Positions 15,201-24,116 of a stretch of DNA of 34,532 bases are shown here, one piece after another. The translations under genes were made by a program, and so were the position numbers. This DNA is from a bacterium (GTDB taxonomy: Bacteria; Verrucomicrobiota; Verrucomicrobiia; Limisphaerales; JAJXZI01). The stretch spans positions 1-34,532 of the forward strand of contig JAJXZI010000304.1 of the NCBI GenBank assembly GCA_021780115.1, given 5' to 3'. The notes beneath the pieces are model-generated. The model did no database searches. It saw nothing but the letters and a program-made list of their open reading frames with translations, and was not told the DNA's origin. How positions within the stretch are numbered: position 1 is the first letter of the stretch; each line of letters opens with the position of its first letter.

Positions 15201-15416
15201 ACCGGCCAGAAGCCACGGCGCGCCGTGGACCAACGCCCCGGCCAGACGCCACGGATCGAAACCCCAGGCGCGCGGGCGGCCTGACTCCGCGGCGGACGGC
15301 ACGGCCGCGTGGGGCTGCCGGCCGGCATCCGGTGCCAGCGGCGGATCGCCACTCCCACCGCCGGCCTGCGCCTGCGCCCGTGCCAAGGCACGCCGTTTGG
15401 AACGACTCTTCTTCAT
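12279..15416 (-). CDS. fusion of Wzz/GumC-like co-polymerase, degenerate BY-kinase and Wza-like export domain
   Basis: Large polysaccharide-export protein of 1045 residues. The frame is open to 15482. ATG 15416 is preferred because it has an upstream GAAG and opens on a basic segment (MKKSRSKRRALARAQ). Order: TM1 (~64-84); a periplasmic Wzz-like region with long coiled coil (~180-430, rich in Gln/Glu/Ala/Leu); TM2 (~437-459); a cytoplasmic P-loop domain of BY-kinase type (from ~505); a third hydrophobic segment (~696-720, RRRFACLAGGAVVALWLAP) that looks like a signal peptide; then Poly_export (LTLGPGDVMDISLYEE) and two SLBB domains. The kinase part is degenerate: the P-loop reads SGEGRST with Arg531 at the usual Lys position, and the Walker B region reads VVLVELPPAS. 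There is no C-terminal tyrosine cluster. The topology (export domain outside) is self-consistent. Confidence 0.88.
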   Translation of the reverse strand: MKKSRSKRRALARAQAQAGGGSGDPPLAPDAGRQPHAAVPSAAESGRPRAWGFDPWRLAGALVHGAPWLLAGGLGLGLGGFLYGWQTAECVLRARLIHNQRPALLNSALASGTFRPKEPAAETLIEAMKSSDVLRPAATNADWALTPEELGRRLEISPEAGAEFLELRVRGRNAEAAARVANQLAAEAVRLSRALQAEEFSAADASLQSKLATLDQELVQTRRALVEFERAHGSVDYDRETLTALKQQEELAAKAQDARLQLETIEAQLKNLAREIAQQDPSLVAAKAALAKALERYTDEHPKVLQLRAALAAAEAEAQTRGGDIPADIAAWASPLANALYQQVVELRNKKLALDRQLQETEAARTRLQQNLEALPETQLACARIKSQYESLQAQRERLAQYQRDCQLLADNAVGTYRVFQPASAADAGSGFRLRGGLRTAAGAGLVGIFLAGLLLLVREVADGRIRSERDLQRVTRLPLLATLGDLAAMSEREKELWAFRALKLLKGKLGERNDQALVCGLTSANSGEGRSTWVRLLADAARREGNQVLVIPSGPDGRGGAEPVRSGPAPAPGSPPFASGPAVPFPGGDALIPHTPQALAPFSYQDWVWDPDHRERWQELLQQWDALRRVVVLVELPPASTPEAILLAERLPKVVWVCAKDMAKASETRAYLEVLRHSRCQLVGTVFNRATGSPWRRRFACLAGGAVVALWLAPRAFAAESANTNTFAPAALNPHGSVSISSPDQLADWQKRLTLGPGDVMDISLYEEADSARTGLFIGPDGRLNYLEARDVEAVGLTVDELRKRLEDVLGKYHRFPRVVIRPVAYTSKKYYVLGNVLTPGVYSLDRPVTLVEAIARAKGFVTGVQHRNFLVQADLPRSFLVRSEADGASKRIPVDFEALLMRGDLGQNLGLAPGDYLYFPPLDVQEVYVLGEVRSPGVTPFTKGLSAVAAIATRGGFSERAWKSKVLVVRGALNSPQTFVVDVAGVLKARAKDFPLQNKDIIYVSRRPFVKVEELTEAAITSFVDGMVYGWVQGPLMQKLPQP

Positions 15417-15954
15417 TCGCTTCAGCCTTCGGCCCGGCTGGTTGGCGGAATTACAGCTACCTCCTGACCCGCACCGGCGCAACTTCTTTGTGCCTGTTCA
15501 GCGGGCGGGGAGGTAAGCCTCTTGAGACCGGGCCCGGGCAGGATCCGGCGGACGGCCATTGGGGTTGTCCGCTGCGGGAGGTGGCGGCGTTGCCAGCCGG
15601 ACGCGGACCGCGAGGCCAAGTGATTGGGCGGGAACAAAATTACTTCGCGGGTCATGCCGGACGGCTGAACTACCGGGCGGTGGCGCAGCGAGGCTGGCCG
15701 ATGGGTTCGGGGCGGTCGAATCGGTGTGCCGCCAGCGGCCAGGGCGATTCAAAGGCCGCGGCCAATTTTGGACGCCAGCGGGTTTGCGCAACCTGTGCGC
15801 CTTGGCCGACGCCCCCCTAATGGTCATTGGGATGAACTTTGGAATACCAATCGAGGGAAGTGTCAAGCTGCGCGCTCGCCCCCGTCTTCGCCGGGATTGG
15901 CATTGCTGGGCCCCGCGCAAAAGGCTTTAATGCCGCAAATCACAGGACACCATT
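15417..15954. other. divergent intergenic region, no gene seen
   Basis: This 538-base interval separates the exopolysaccharide fusion gene (leftward) from the STAS gene (rightward), so it should hold promoters for both. Reading frames on either strand have the Arg/Pro/Ala-rich look of non-coding GC-rich DNA. I see no tRNA, strong terminator or convincing operator. The right end carries a candidate promoter and Shine-Dalgarno for the STAS gene. Confidence 0.55.
15903..15931 (+). promoter_or_regulatory. candidate sigma70-type promoter for the STAS gene
   Basis: TTGCTG (15903-15908) and TTTAAT (15926-15931) are separated by exactly 17 bases, the best spacing for a housekeeping promoter, and lie about 25 bases before the start codon. 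An AGGA ribosome-binding site follows at 15944-15947. The -35 box is weak (three of six consensus bases in a row), so this is only a candidate. Confidence 0.3.
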
Positions 15955-16257
15955 ATGGAAATTCGCAAGATCATCACCGGCGAAACCCATGAGCTGGTGG
16001 TTTCCGGCCGCATCGACGGCGAGGGGGCCAACCAACTGGAGATCGAAATCCTGGCCGCGATGCGCGCCGGCGCCACAACCATCTACGTGAACCTCAGCCA
16101 GACGACGTTCCTCTGTTCGGCCGGGCTGCGCGTTTTGCTCCAATACTGGCGCCAGATGAAAGCCAATCAGCGCCTGTTGCAGGCCACCCGTCCGACGCCG
16201 GCCGTGGCCGCGGTGCTGGCGGCGACGGGCTTCCAGGATCTGGTGGAGAAAATGTGA
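15955..16257 (+). CDS. STAS-domain anti-anti-sigma factor (SpoIIAA/RsbV-like)
   Basis: Single-domain cytoplasmic protein of 100 residues, the usual family length. It has the STAS pattern: opening strand HELVVSGRIDGEGANQLE, central strand TTIYVNLSQTTFLCSAGLR with the phosphorylatable Ser55, then VLLQYWRQMKANQRLLQ and the closing helix VLAATGFQDLVEKM. In partner switching, the unphosphorylated form captures the anti-sigma kinase and frees its target; phosphorylation of the serine by the kinase ends this. The start is supported by AGGA eight bases upstream. The next gene encodes the matching kinase, and the converging phosphatase 16713-18416 would restore the active form. The target (sigma factor or other effector) is not in the window. 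Confidence 0.9.
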   Translation: MEIRKIITGETHELVVSGRIDGEGANQLEIEILAAMRAGATTIYVNLSQTTFLCSAGLRVLLQYWRQMKANQRLLQATRPTPAVAAVLAATGFQDLVEKM

Positions 16258-16293
16258 GGCCCACCCGCCGGCCGCGATGAACGGCGTCTGCCC

Positions 16294-16698
16294 TTGGAAA
16301 TCGTCCTCCACAACCAGCCCGAGGAACTGCCCCGGCTCCGGCGCGCCGTGGAGGACTTTGCCCGCGAACACCAAGTCCCCGACCGCGCCGTGCAGGCGGT
16401 GGACCTGGCGTTGGAGGAGCACCTGACCAACGTGCTGGCCTATGGCTACGAGGACAAGGCCGCCCACGACATCGTGGTGCGCCTCACCCTCGCGGGCCGC
16501 TGGCTGCAAATCGAAGTGGCGGACGACGGGCGGCCGTTCAACCCGCTCGCGCAGCCGGCGCCCGACCTGTCGCTGCCGCTGGAGCAACGGCCGGTCGGCG
16601 GATTGGGCATTCACTTGGTCCGGCAGTTCATGGATGAATTGGATTACCGCCGCGAGGCGGGCAAAAACATCTTCCGGATGCGCAAACGGCTGGCCTGA
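16294..16698 (+). CDS. RsbW/SpoIIAB-like serine kinase (HATPase_c_2)
   Basis: Anti-sigma-factor-type histidine-kinase-like ATPase of 134 residues, cytoplasmic. The N box is ALEEHLTNVLAYGY (Glu and Asn needed for ATP/Mg binding), the G1 box VADDGRPFNP and the G2 box GGLGIHLVRQFMDE. It lacks a dimerisation/phosphoacceptor His domain, as expected for the GHKL serine kinases that phosphorylate STAS proteins. No ATG or GTG exists in this frame after the upstream stop, so translation likely begins at TTG 16294 (MEIVLHNQ). A nearby ATG at 16277 is out of frame. It is 36 bases downstream of the STAS gene, same direction, and ends 14 bases from the convergent phosphatase gene. Confidence 0.88.
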   Translation: MEIVLHNQPEELPRLRRAVEDFAREHQVPDRAVQAVDLALEEHLTNVLAYGYEDKAAHDIVVRLTLAGRWLQIEVADDGRPFNPLAQPAPDLSLPLEQRPVGGLGIHLVRQFMDELDYRREAGKNIFRMRKRLA

Positions 16699-16712
16699 GT
16701 TCTCTGGTGCGG

Positions 16713-18416
16713 TCAGTCGAAACGCACTTCCACGAGCGAGAAGTCGTCTTCGAGCGCCTCGGCCCCGCGCTTGGCCAAGGCGCGGCGCCAATGACCTTCG
16801 GGACGCAGCGCCGCCACGTCCGGCGAACCGAAGCCCGCCATAAACTCCTCCCACGTTCCCACGCGGTCGCCTTCCCCGAAGATTTCAAATACGCCGTCGC
16901 TGAGCACCAGCAGGCGCGCGCCGCGCTCCACCGGGTGGGTGGCGCTGACATACACGGCGTTGTCGAGGCAGCCGATGGCCGGCGCGGTGGTGCTCAACGG
17001 CAGGGAAGCGGAGGGGCAGCCCGCGGCGCCCGCCAGGAGCAGCGCCGGCGGATGGCCGCCGCTGGCGTAGGCCAGTTCCCGGGGGCCAGGCCGATAGACG
17101 CCATACCAGGCGGTGAAGTAAAGCTGGTTGTGTTGCTGCATCCGGAACGCGCGGTCCAGCGCCGTGAGCACCGCCGCGGGTTGGCGGAAATCCACCTCCG
17201 GCAGGGTCTGTGCGCGCAGCGTGTTCAGGACCGACACCGACAACAAGGCCGCGCCCACCCCGTGGCCGCACACGTCCAGCAAATACACCGCGAAGTGATC
17301 CCCATCGATCCAGTGGTAGCCGAAGGCGTCGCCGCCAAGCTGCTCACTCGGTTGGAAACACCACTCGGTGGCCACGGGGCCGGTCAGCGGCGCCGGGAGC
17401 AGGGAGCGGACGTAATCCGCCGCTTTCGCCAGCTCGTCGGCAAGGTGCCGCTCGCTCCGCTCCAGCGCCTCGTGAATGGCGCGTTCCCGGTCGCGCAGCC
17501 GCTTTTTTTCCAGACAGGCGCCGATGCGGGCCCGGAGCAGGATCGGATTAAACGGCTTGGCCACGTAATCCTCGGCCCCCAATTCGAGACAGCGGGCGAT
17601 GCTACCCTCCTGGTCCAGCGCGGAAATCATGACCACTGGCACCTCAGCCAGCGCCGGGGCGGACTTGAGTTTGGTCAACACTTGGTAGCCGTCCAGGCCG
17701 GGCATCACCATGTCCAACAGGATGAGGTCAAAACGGCGGGCGCGCGCCGCCTGCAGCGCCTCCAGTCCGCTGCCCGCGACGGACACCGTCCAGCCGTCGT
17801 GCGCCAGACGGCGCGCGAGCATCTCGCGGTTGGCCGCGTCGTCATCCACCACCAGCAGATGCCCGCCGAGCTGGGCCGACGCCCCCGCGTGGAGGGCCGT
17901 CGGCGGAGTGAACCCGAGGCCGGGCGCCAGCAGGTCCGTCGGACTGGCCCCGGCCCGCATGGCGTCGGCCGCCGGCGTGATGAGATACTCCTCCATCAAC
18001 GCCAGCCAGGTGCGCGCGGCTTCGGTGATCCGCTTGAAATCCGGGAGCAGTTGGGCGCGGCCGAGGGCGACGGCCTCCTCTTCAAGCAGCTCGCTGTAGC
18101 CGATGATGTGGTTGACCGGCGTGCGCAACTCGTGGCAAAGTTGATGGAGATCGTGCCGCTTGGCCTCGAAAATTTCCTCGTCGAAATACTCCGTGATCAA
18201 CGCCAGCAACTGCCGTCCGCCGGTGTGAATCTTGCGCAGATCGGCCTGGAACGACGCCGGGGTGCGCTCGTCCTCCTGAAGCATCTCACAATAACCCAGG
18301 ACGTGATTGATGGGCGTGCGCAGGTCGTGGCGCAGCTTGGAAAGGTCCAGCCGCGGGGCGCTGGCGTTCGGGCCGGGCGGGCGCTGTGGATCGGACGGTT
18401 CGGCGGGTTGGCTCAT
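16713..18416 (-). CDS. SpoIIE/RsbU-type phosphatase with receiver and two HisKA-like segments
   Basis: Regulator of 567 residues with no membrane segment. Residues ~24-80 and ~90-150 each resemble the phosphoacceptor helix of histidine kinases ([19 protein letters not shown] and [18 protein letters not shown]), but no ATPase domain follows. Residues ~184-298 form a receiver ([29 protein letters not shown] with the phospho-Asp, DYVAKPFNP with the conserved Lys). Residues ~338-565 form a PP2C/SpoIIE phosphatase ([13 protein letters not shown] and [15 protein letters not shown] carry metal-binding Asp). Inference: phosphorylation of the receiver by the upstream kinases controls dephosphorylation of the neighbouring STAS protein. 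The start ATG overlaps the stop of the upstream kinase gene (ATGA), so they are co-translated. The duplicated HisKA-like segments may receive phosphate or only dimerise. Confidence 0.9.
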   Translation of the reverse strand: MSQPAEPSDPQRPPGPNASAPRLDLSKLRHDLRTPINHVLGYCEMLQEDERTPASFQADLRKIHTGGRQLLALITEYFDEEIFEAKRHDLHQLCHELRTPVNHIIGYSELLEEEAVALGRAQLLPDFKRITEAARTWLALMEEYLITPAADAMRAGASPTDLLAPGLGFTPPTALHAGASAQLGGHLLVVDDDAANREMLARRLAHDGWTVSVAGSGLEALQAARARRFDLILLDMVMPGLDGYQVLTKLKSAPALAEVPVVMISALDQEGSIARCLELGAEDYVAKPFNPILLRARIGACLEKKRLRDRERAIHEALERSERHLADELAKAADYVRSLLPAPLTGPVATEWCFQPSEQLGGDAFGYHWIDGDHFAVYLLDVCGHGVGAALLSVSVLNTLRAQTLPEVDFRQPAAVLTALDRAFRMQQHNQLYFTAWYGVYRPGPRELAYASGGHPPALLLAGAAGCPSASLPLSTTAPAIGCLDNAVYVSATHPVERGARLLVLSDGVFEIFGEGDRVGTWEEFMAGFGSPDVAALRPEGHWRRALAKRGAEALEDDFSLVEVRFD

Positions 18417-21400
18417 GATGGATCTTGGGGGGAAACGCAGCCCGCATCCACGGGCAGCGTCACGGTGAAAGTGGAGCCTTTCAGCGGCTCGCTCGTCACG
18501 GTGAGGTCTCCGCCCATCAGGCGGCAGAACTTGCGGCTCAACGCCAGTCCCAGCCCCGTGCCACCGTACTTCTTGCTGGTCTCGGCGTCGGCCTGCGTGA
18601 AGGCTTGAAAGAGTTTCGCGACTTGATCCGGCGTCATGCCGATGCCGGTGTCGCTAACGCGGAAGAGGACAGAGGACAGAGGTCGGAGGTCGGAGGACTG
18701 GGTTTCGCCGCTCGATGCCGGGAGGCTGGCTTCTGCCTTCTGCCTTCTGACCTCTAGTGTTATCACGCCCTTCTCCGTGAACTTGTTGGCGTTGCTCAGC
18801 AGGTTCAGCAGCACCTGCCGCAGCTTGGTTGAGTCCGTGCGCAAGACGCCGAGGTCCGGCGGACACGCCACCTCGAGCTGGTTGCCGTTCTTGGCCACCA
18901 GCGGTTGGACCGTGGACGCCACTTCGCCCACGAGCTTCGCCACCCCGAACTCCTCGAGGAACAGCGTCATCTTGCCCGCCTCGACTTTGGCGAGATCAAG
19001 GATGTCGTTGACCAATCCCAACTGGTGCCGGGCGGCAGCCTGGATCTTCTGCAGGTCTGGCACGAATTGGGCGTGGCCGTCTTCCTGGGCTTCCTCGGCC
19101 AGCATCTCGCTGTAGCCGATGATGGCGTTGAGCGGCGTGCGCAACTCGTGGCTCATGTTCGCCAGGAACTGCGATTTCGCTTGATTGGCTGCGTCGGCGG
19201 ATTCCTTGGCATCCTCCGCGACTCGTTTCGCCGCGGTCAACTGCTGGTTCTTCGACTCCAACTCCAACCGCGCTTGGCGTTCCTGCGCGAACATCTGCTC
19301 GCGCAACCGCTCCGCTTCGCGGCGCTTGCGGGCATAAAGCGCCCGCGCCACGAACGCCCAGCCCAGCAGGCCCAGCACCCCGGCACTGCCCGGCGCCATG
19401 ATCCAGGCGTTGGCTTGCCAGGGCACCGCCAGGGTGAGCGTGGCCAGCGTCGGTTCGGAATAACGCAAGTCCTGGTTGATATATTGCACGGCAAAGGTGT
19501 AGGTGCCGGCGCGGTTGGTGGTCCAATCCAAGTGCGTCTCCTTGGTCGGCTTCGACCACGGGCCGTTCTTGGCCAGTTGTCCGGGCGACGGCCGGCCGCT
19601 GACGATTTGATAACGAAACTGCTGTTTTTCCGGCAGCGTCCGCCGATCGATGGCGCCGAAGTCGAGCGTGATGCGGCGCCCGGTCGTCAGCGGCGGTAAC
19701 TGGGTCGCACCCGGGTATTCTTTGTCCGCGGTCACCAGCAGGGTGGGGCGCTGCGTGAGCGGACGGCTCTTTTTGTAACGGTAAAGGCCATCCGACGTGC
19801 CGAGCCAGATCGCTCCATCAACGCCTTGGCACATCGCCAGGACATAGCCCGCCTCACGTCTGTCTCGGCCGGTTTCCGGTTCTGCGGATGACCACGCTAT
19901 GCCATCAAACAGCGAGGCCTTCCGCGCATGGCCGAACCAGACGACGCCGTCGGCATCGCGCAAAAGGCTCTCGGTGTAGGTGGCCCCCAGGCCGTCCGCG
20001 GGCGTAAACTGAGTGAAGCGGCCGTCGCGCCAGCGCGCCGCGCCGCCAGTGTCCAAGCCGATCCACAGGCTGCCGTCCGGGATCGGCGCCAGGGCGCGGA
20101 TACCGCTGCCTGGCAGCCCTTGGCCCTTCGAAAGGGTTTCAAACGCGCGGCCATCGAAGCTCGCGAGATCGTTTCCCCAATCGCTGATCCAGAGACGCCC
20201 ATCCTTGTCCGTGGCCAACGCCCGGATGGGGTTGCCACTCAAGGCATCGGTCGCGGTGAAATTCTTGAGGCGCCGGCCGTTCCATCGCGCGAGACCGTTG
20301 CGGGTACCGATCCAAAGCTGTCCGCCCGGCCCCTCCGCGAGAACCTCGATCCGGTTGTCCACCAAGCTCTCGGCCGGCGAGAAGGCTTGAAAGCGTTGGC
20401 CGTCCCCGCGCGCCAAACCCGCCGAGGTGCCCACCCAGATCACCCCGGCAGGGTCACAGAGGACCGCTGCGACATTGTTGTTGGGCAGCCCGTCGGCGGC
20501 CGTGAAGCTGGTGAACCGTTGGCCGTCCCAGCGTGCGAGGCCGCCCGGGGTGCCGATCCAAACGCGCCCGTGGATGTCCGCGGCCATGTCCTGGATCGTG
20601 TTGTTGGGCAAACCGTCCGCCTTGGAGTAGCGGATAAAGTCGTCCTCCGCGAAACGGCACAAACCGCCGCCAAACGTGCCGAACCACATCGCGCCGTCCC
20701 GGTCTTGATGAATCGCGTGGACCCGGTTTTGGGCCAACCCGTCGGCCGTCGTGTAAATCACGAAACTGGTGCCGTCGAAGCACGCGACGCCCCGGTCATG
20801 GGTCCCGAGCCAGACCCTCCCTTGCTGATCCACTATCATGCACTGGATATCGGCGGGCAGGCCATCGGCGTAGCCGTAGTTCACACAATTGGTCCCATCC
20901 CACCGCGACAAGCCGATGCCCGTCAGCAGCCAGAGCGCGCCGTCGGGCGCCTGAGCGATCGACTCCACGGAATCCGCCCGCCTCACATGTATGACATTCG
21001 GGGGAAGTTCGACGCCCGACGAGCTTACCCGAGTCCCAAACAAAGCTTGCAGTCCCATGCGCTGAAAGGGGACCGCCGCCAAGTGGTTGCCCTCCTTGCG
21101 GCAGAGTCCGGCGCCGGTGCCAAACCAGAGCGTGCCCTCGCGGCTCTGGCAGATCGACTGGACGTTGTTGTGGAGAGCATACCCTAGTCTGACGAACTGG
21201 TGGCGGTCCCAACTGACCGCGCAATGGGAGGTCCCAAACCAAACCAAACCGTCCTTGTCGGCGAAGATACAGGCGACATGGTCGTCGGGCAGCCCATTAG
21301 TCGCGGTGAAATTGCGAAAGTGCCGGCCATCCCAGCACGAGATGCCAAGCCCGTCATGCGGGTCGCCGGCGAACCAGAGTTGGCCGCGCGCGTCGCCCGT

Positions 21401-23704
21401 CACGCTCCAGACCGCGTTGTTCATCAGCCCGTCGGCCGTCGTGTAATTGACGAAGCGTCGTCCGTCCCAGCGCGAGACCCCGCCACCAAAGGTGGCCAGC
21501 CACATGACGCCCGCCGCGGTTTCGTAGATGCCGACGACTTGGTCATCGGCCAGGCCGTCCCGCCGCGTGTAGGTCTTCCAACTGCCTTTCTTGAACGGCG
21601 CGGTTTGAATCTCGACGCCGCGAGTTTCCTGTCCGCGCACGACGGTGAAAAGGGCCGCGATAGCCGGGGGTTGGTCACTGAGCACCTCCCGCTCTGGCGC
21701 GCGGGTTTGGGCGCCGGCGCGCGAACGGGCCCCGTTCGCAGCGGGTTCGACAGCGGGAGACTCTTGCGCGTCGCCCGGCGCGTTCGCGGTTTGGCCGCGC
21801 GGCGGACGGGGACCGTCCGCGCGCCGTTCGGCATAAACACATCGGCCCAGCACTTGGGCGCGGATCCGATAGAGCCCGGTCGGCAGGTCGGCGAAGCGGA
21901 ATTCGCCCTTTTCATCGGTCACGGTGGCGGCCTTGAACGGCTCAGCTCGGGGGAAAGACTCGTGGGCATAGCCCTCCTGCTGCCAGTGGAGCTGGCAATA
22001 ATAGCTCGGCGTCCGCCGCAGGGTATCGACCACCAATTGGTGCTCGCCTAGCGCCAGGTTCAGCGATTTCGTTCCCACGGAACCACTCCCTTTCACACCG
22101 AGATCGATCACAGGCCGCCCGTCAATGAACAGCCGGGCACCTGGACCGGCGATCAACTCGAACTCGATGCGCGTCAGCCGCTCCACTCGCAACGTGCCCG
22201 TCCAGCGACCGTAAAAGTTGTCGTTGGTGCCCGCAGCGCCGATGGGCAGCCAGCCCCGACCCGGCGGAAACTCAATTTCGCCCACGACGTTCGTGGCGAC
22301 GGGGATTGCGTCGGCGGGCAACTCCGGAAAGCTTTCCGCGCGGAACGGCAGTTGGAAATATTCGCCCCGCAGCCCGCCGATCAGCCGCGCGGGCGGCGGC
22401 GGGTCGGCGACCGCCTGGACCACCACGGTCTCCAGCGGCGTGCCATCGAACGCCGTCACTTGGCCTGAGAGACTGGCAAACTCGCGCAGTTTCAGTTCGA
22501 GTCTGCTCTCGCCCGCTTGGGCGACCAGGTTCGTCAAAAAGAGCCTCAGGTCCCGGCCGTCGGCGGTACGGGCGAAGGCAGACAGCGTCCAAGCTTTCTC
22601 AATCCGCGGCAGGAGCAAACGAAACTCGCCTTTTGCATCGGCGGCGGCCCTCGCCGGCGGCTGGCCTTCCTGCTCGGCGGTGACGCTCGCGCCGGGCAAC
22701 AACTGACCCTTCTCGTCGGCAATTGTGCCGGCGAGCACCGTGGGAATCGCCAACTCGGCCCGTTGCGGCAGGGCGCCGGGGATGGCACGCGCGCCGCCCT
22801 TAAGCTCACCGTCAAAGTGATTGGACGTGGCGTCGCGCCCGGGCCGGTCGGGATCATCGAAATTCCACAGCGCGACCAGCCCCGCTTCCTGGCCGGTCAG
22901 GCGCCGGAACAGGTTGGCTCGAATCTGCTCACCGGTGCGTACCGTCGCCCAGACGCGCACCTCGTCCATTTGGCCTTGAAAGTCTTCGTTCAGTTGGGGC
23001 TTGGACTCTCGCCAATTGCTCCGGCCGAGAAAATCGTGCGCGCCGTTGCCGATCCAGGCGAAGCTCCCGGTATGGGGATTGGCGCCGACCTGCACCCCAT
23101 CCACAAACAACTTCATGCCGCCGGCACCCGACACCGCAGCGACGTGAAACCACTGGTTGGTGGATAATATCCCGGGCACCTTAATCTCGACGTATGGATT
23201 GCTGTTGTTCCGCGAGATTTCAAAGACAAGGTCCGGTTCGGCTCCGGAGTTGCGAACGGCCATGAGGGCGCCCTCCCGGCAAAAGTCGAAGAACCGCGAG
23301 TACTCTCCGAACCGATTCCACTTGACCCAGCCTTCGACGGTGGCTTCGGCCAGATTGGTGAAGATGTTCGCGGGCAACTCGACGTAGCTGCCGTGGCCGT
23401 CCAGTTCGAGGACGCGGTTGGTGAAGGCGGGTTGGGCGGAGACTGTCAAAGACTGACAGAGAAACAGCACGCCGAGAGCGAAGCACACCAAAACGGCGCG
23501 GCTGCGATAGGAACGTGCGGCGTCGCGCCAGCGTTTGGAGTGCGGTGACGTGTCACCGCTCTGGGTCGCGGGAGCTGTGAGGGGCCAAGTGAAGAGCCAG
23601 CGCGCGAGCGACAGCGCCGCCGAGACGGCGCACTCCAAACGCTGGCGCGTCCAATCGGGCGCCTTGCGGATAGTGCGCAACGGGTCGGCAGACGATTGGC
23701 TCAT
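18413..23704 (-). CDS. LamG/PA14/two-component-propeller sensor histidine kinase
   Basis: Giant membrane sensor kinase of 1763 residues. ATG 23704 is chosen over the longer frame (to 23794) because it begins five bases after the upstream receiver gene. Order: N-terminal segment carrying a repeat element; membrane or signal helix ([13 protein letters not shown]); LamG/ConA-like lectin domain (~96-301, [15 protein letters not shown]); carboxypeptidase-regulatory domain (~323-371); PA14 sugar-binding-type domain (~445-588); a second regulatory-type domain; a two-component-regulator propeller (~715-1315, many ~42-residue repeats with DGLPNN and VWIGT patterns); Y_Y_Y domain; membrane helix (~1431-1460); coiled coil; HisKA with [20 protein letters not shown]; HATPase with [20 protein letters not shown] and [13 protein letters not shown]. 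There is no receiver, so phosphate must go to a separate protein, most likely the adjacent CheY-like receiver or the phosphatase. The lectin and PA14 parts suggest sensing of extracellular glycans. Confidence 0.92.
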   Translation of the reverse strand: MSQSSADPLRTIRKAPDWTRQRLECAVSAALSLARWLFTWPLTAPATQSGDTSPHSKRWRDAARSYRSRAVLVCFALGVLFLCQSLTVSAQPAFTNRVLELDGHGSYVELPANIFTNLAEATVEGWVKWNRFGEYSRFFDFCREGALMAVRNSGAEPDLVFEISRNNSNPYVEIKVPGILSTNQWFHVAAVSGAGGMKLFVDGVQVGANPHTGSFAWIGNGAHDFLGRSNWRESKPQLNEDFQGQMDEVRVWATVRTGEQIRANLFRRLTGQEAGLVALWNFDDPDRPGRDATSNHFDGELKGGARAIPGALPQRAELAIPTVLAGTIADEKGQLLPGASVTAEQEGQPPARAAADAKGEFRLLLPRIEKAWTLSAFARTADGRDLRLFLTNLVAQAGESRLELKLREFASLSGQVTAFDGTPLETVVVQAVADPPPPARLIGGLRGEYFQLPFRAESFPELPADAIPVATNVVGEIEFPPGRGWLPIGAAGTNDNFYGRWTGTLRVERLTRIEFELIAGPGARLFIDGRPVIDLGVKGSGSVGTKSLNLALGEHQLVVDTLRRTPSYYCQLHWQQEGYAHESFPRAEPFKAATVTDEKGEFRFADLPTGLYRIRAQVLGRCVYAERRADGPRPPRGQTANAPGDAQESPAVEPAANGARSRAGAQTRAPEREVLSDQPPAIAALFTVVRGQETRGVEIQTAPFKKGSWKTYTRRDGLADDQVVGIYETAAGVMWLATFGGGVSRWDGRRFVNYTTADGLMNNAVWSVTGDARGQLWFAGDPHDGLGISCWDGRHFRNFTATNGLPDDHVACIFADKDGLVWFGTSHCAVSWDRHQFVRLGYALHNNVQSICQSREGTLWFGTGAGLCRKEGNHLAAVPFQRMGLQALFGTRVSSSGVELPPNVIHVRRADSVESIAQAPDGALWLLTGIGLSRWDGTNCVNYGYADGLPADIQCMIVDQQGRVWLGTHDRGVACFDGTSFVIYTTADGLAQNRVHAIHQDRDGAMWFGTFGGGLCRFAEDDFIRYSKADGLPNNTIQDMAADIHGRVWIGTPGGLARWDGQRFTSFTAADGLPNNNVAAVLCDPAGVIWVGTSAGLARGDGQRFQAFSPAESLVDNRIEVLAEGPGGQLWIGTRNGLARWNGRRLKNFTATDALSGNPIRALATDKDGRLWISDWGNDLASFDGRAFETLSKGQGLPGSGIRALAPIPDGSLWIGLDTGGAARWRDGRFTQFTPADGLGATYTESLLRDADGVVWFGHARKASLFDGIAWSSAEPETGRDRREAGYVLAMCQGVDGAIWLGTSDGLYRYKKSRPLTQRPTLLVTADKEYPGATQLPPLTTGRRITLDFGAIDRRTLPEKQQFRYQIVSGRPSPGQLAKNGPWSKPTKETHLDWTTNRAGTYTFAVQYINQDLRYSEPTLATLTLAVPWQANAWIMAPGSAGVLGLLGWAFVARALYARKRREAERLREQMFAQERQARLELESKNQQLTAAKRVAEDAKESADAANQAKSQFLANMSHELRTPLNAIIGYSEMLAEEAQEDGHAQFVPDLQKIQAAARHQLGLVNDILDLAKVEAGKMTLFLEEFGVAKLVGEVASTVQPLVAKNGNQLEVACPPDLGVLRTDSTKLRQVLLNLLSNANKFTEKGVITLEVRRQKAEASLPASSGETQSSDLRPLSSVLFRVSDTGIGMTPDQVAKLFQAFTQADAETSKKYGGTGLGLALSRKFCRLMGGDLTVTSEPLKGSTFTVTLPVDAGCVSPQDPS
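18664..18757. repeat. heptanucleotide repeats inside a kinase ATPase domain
   Basis: Five consecutive 7-mers (AGAGGAC, AGAGGAC, AGAGGTC, GGAGGTC, GGAGGAC; 18664-18698) and, 31 bases on, four related 7-mers in the opposite sense (CTTCTGC, CTTCTGC, CTTCTGA, CCTCTAG; 18730-18757). The two blocks can partly pair as a hairpin. They are translated in frame into a linker ([20 protein letters not shown]) between the N box and the DTGIGMT box of the kinase. Confidence 0.8.
23525..23648. repeat. 124-bp palindromic element with perfect 19-bp ends, inside the kinase gene
   Basis: GCGCCAGCGTTTGGAGTGC at 23525-23543 is repeated as an exact inverse at 23630-23648. Smaller nested hairpins are GGTGAC-GT-GTCACC (23544-23557) and GCCG-AGA-CGGC (23619-23629). 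The element is read in frame as part of the N-terminal region of the kinase ahead of its membrane segment. It has the form of a non-autonomous mobile or REP-type element. Similar peptide strings ([12 protein letters not shown]) are, from memory, frequent in Verrucomicrobia proteins. Confidence 0.75.
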
Positions 23705-23708
23705 GGGT

Positions 23709-24095
23709 TCATCCTCGCTCACCGGAAGCGACGCGCTGGAGCAGCGCCTCGATCTTGCCGAGCAGGCGCGGGAACTCGATGGGCTTCGTGTCAAAATCGT
23801 CGCAGCCGGCCTCCTTGGCCTTTTGCTCGTCGCTGGCCATCGCGTGCGCCGTCAGCGCGATCACCGGGATGCGCCGCGTGGCTGCCGCGGCCTTGAGCTG
23901 GCGCGTGGCTTCCCAGCCGTCCAAGACCGGCAGGCTCATGTCCATGAGGATGAGGTCCGGCGTTTCGGCGCGGGCTTTTGCGAGGCCTTCGCCGCCATCC
24001 ACCGCGACGATGACGGTGTAGCCCTTGCGTTCGAGCCGGCGCGAGAGCATATCGCGGTTCATTTCATTGTCTTCGATGAGAAGGATTTTCGGCAT
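23709..24095 (-). CDS. CheY-like single-domain response regulator
   Basis: Stand-alone receiver of 128 residues (typical length), cytoplasmic. Conserved features are [17 protein letters not shown] (acidic pair for Mg), phospho-Asp in [16 protein letters not shown], Thr in VIALTAHAM and Lys in [14 protein letters not shown]. It has no output domain, so it serves as a phosphate shuttle or binds a partner directly. It resembles DivK-type regulators ([19 protein letters not shown]). It sits 21 bases after the PAS hybrid kinase and 4 bases before the second propeller kinase, so it is the natural partner of the latter, which lacks a receiver. Confidence 0.93.
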   Translation of the reverse strand: MPKILLIEDNEMNRDMLSRRLERKGYTVIVAVDGGEGLAKARAETPDLILMDMSLPVLDGWEATRQLKAAAATRRIPVIALTAHAMASDEQKAKEAGCDDFDTKPIEFPRLLGKIEALLQRVASGERG

Positions 24096-24116
24096 AATTC
24101 ACTCCGGCTTTGCGGT

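Noticed and set aside
16707-18608. 633-codon + strand frame opposite the SpoIIE phosphatase gene
   Set aside because: No domain and biased composition; the - strand frame carries clear receiver and phosphatase motifs.
20300-21600. Regular ~126-base periodicity that could suggest a CRISPR or tandem DNA repeat
   Set aside because: It is the propeller protein repeat of the kinase; the DNA copies are diverged and continuously coding, with no spacers.
23500-23704. Treating the palindromic element as a true intergenic region with a later kinase start
   Set aside because: ATG 23704 is only four bases after the receiver gene and the frame is open through the element, but a later start cannot be fully excluded.
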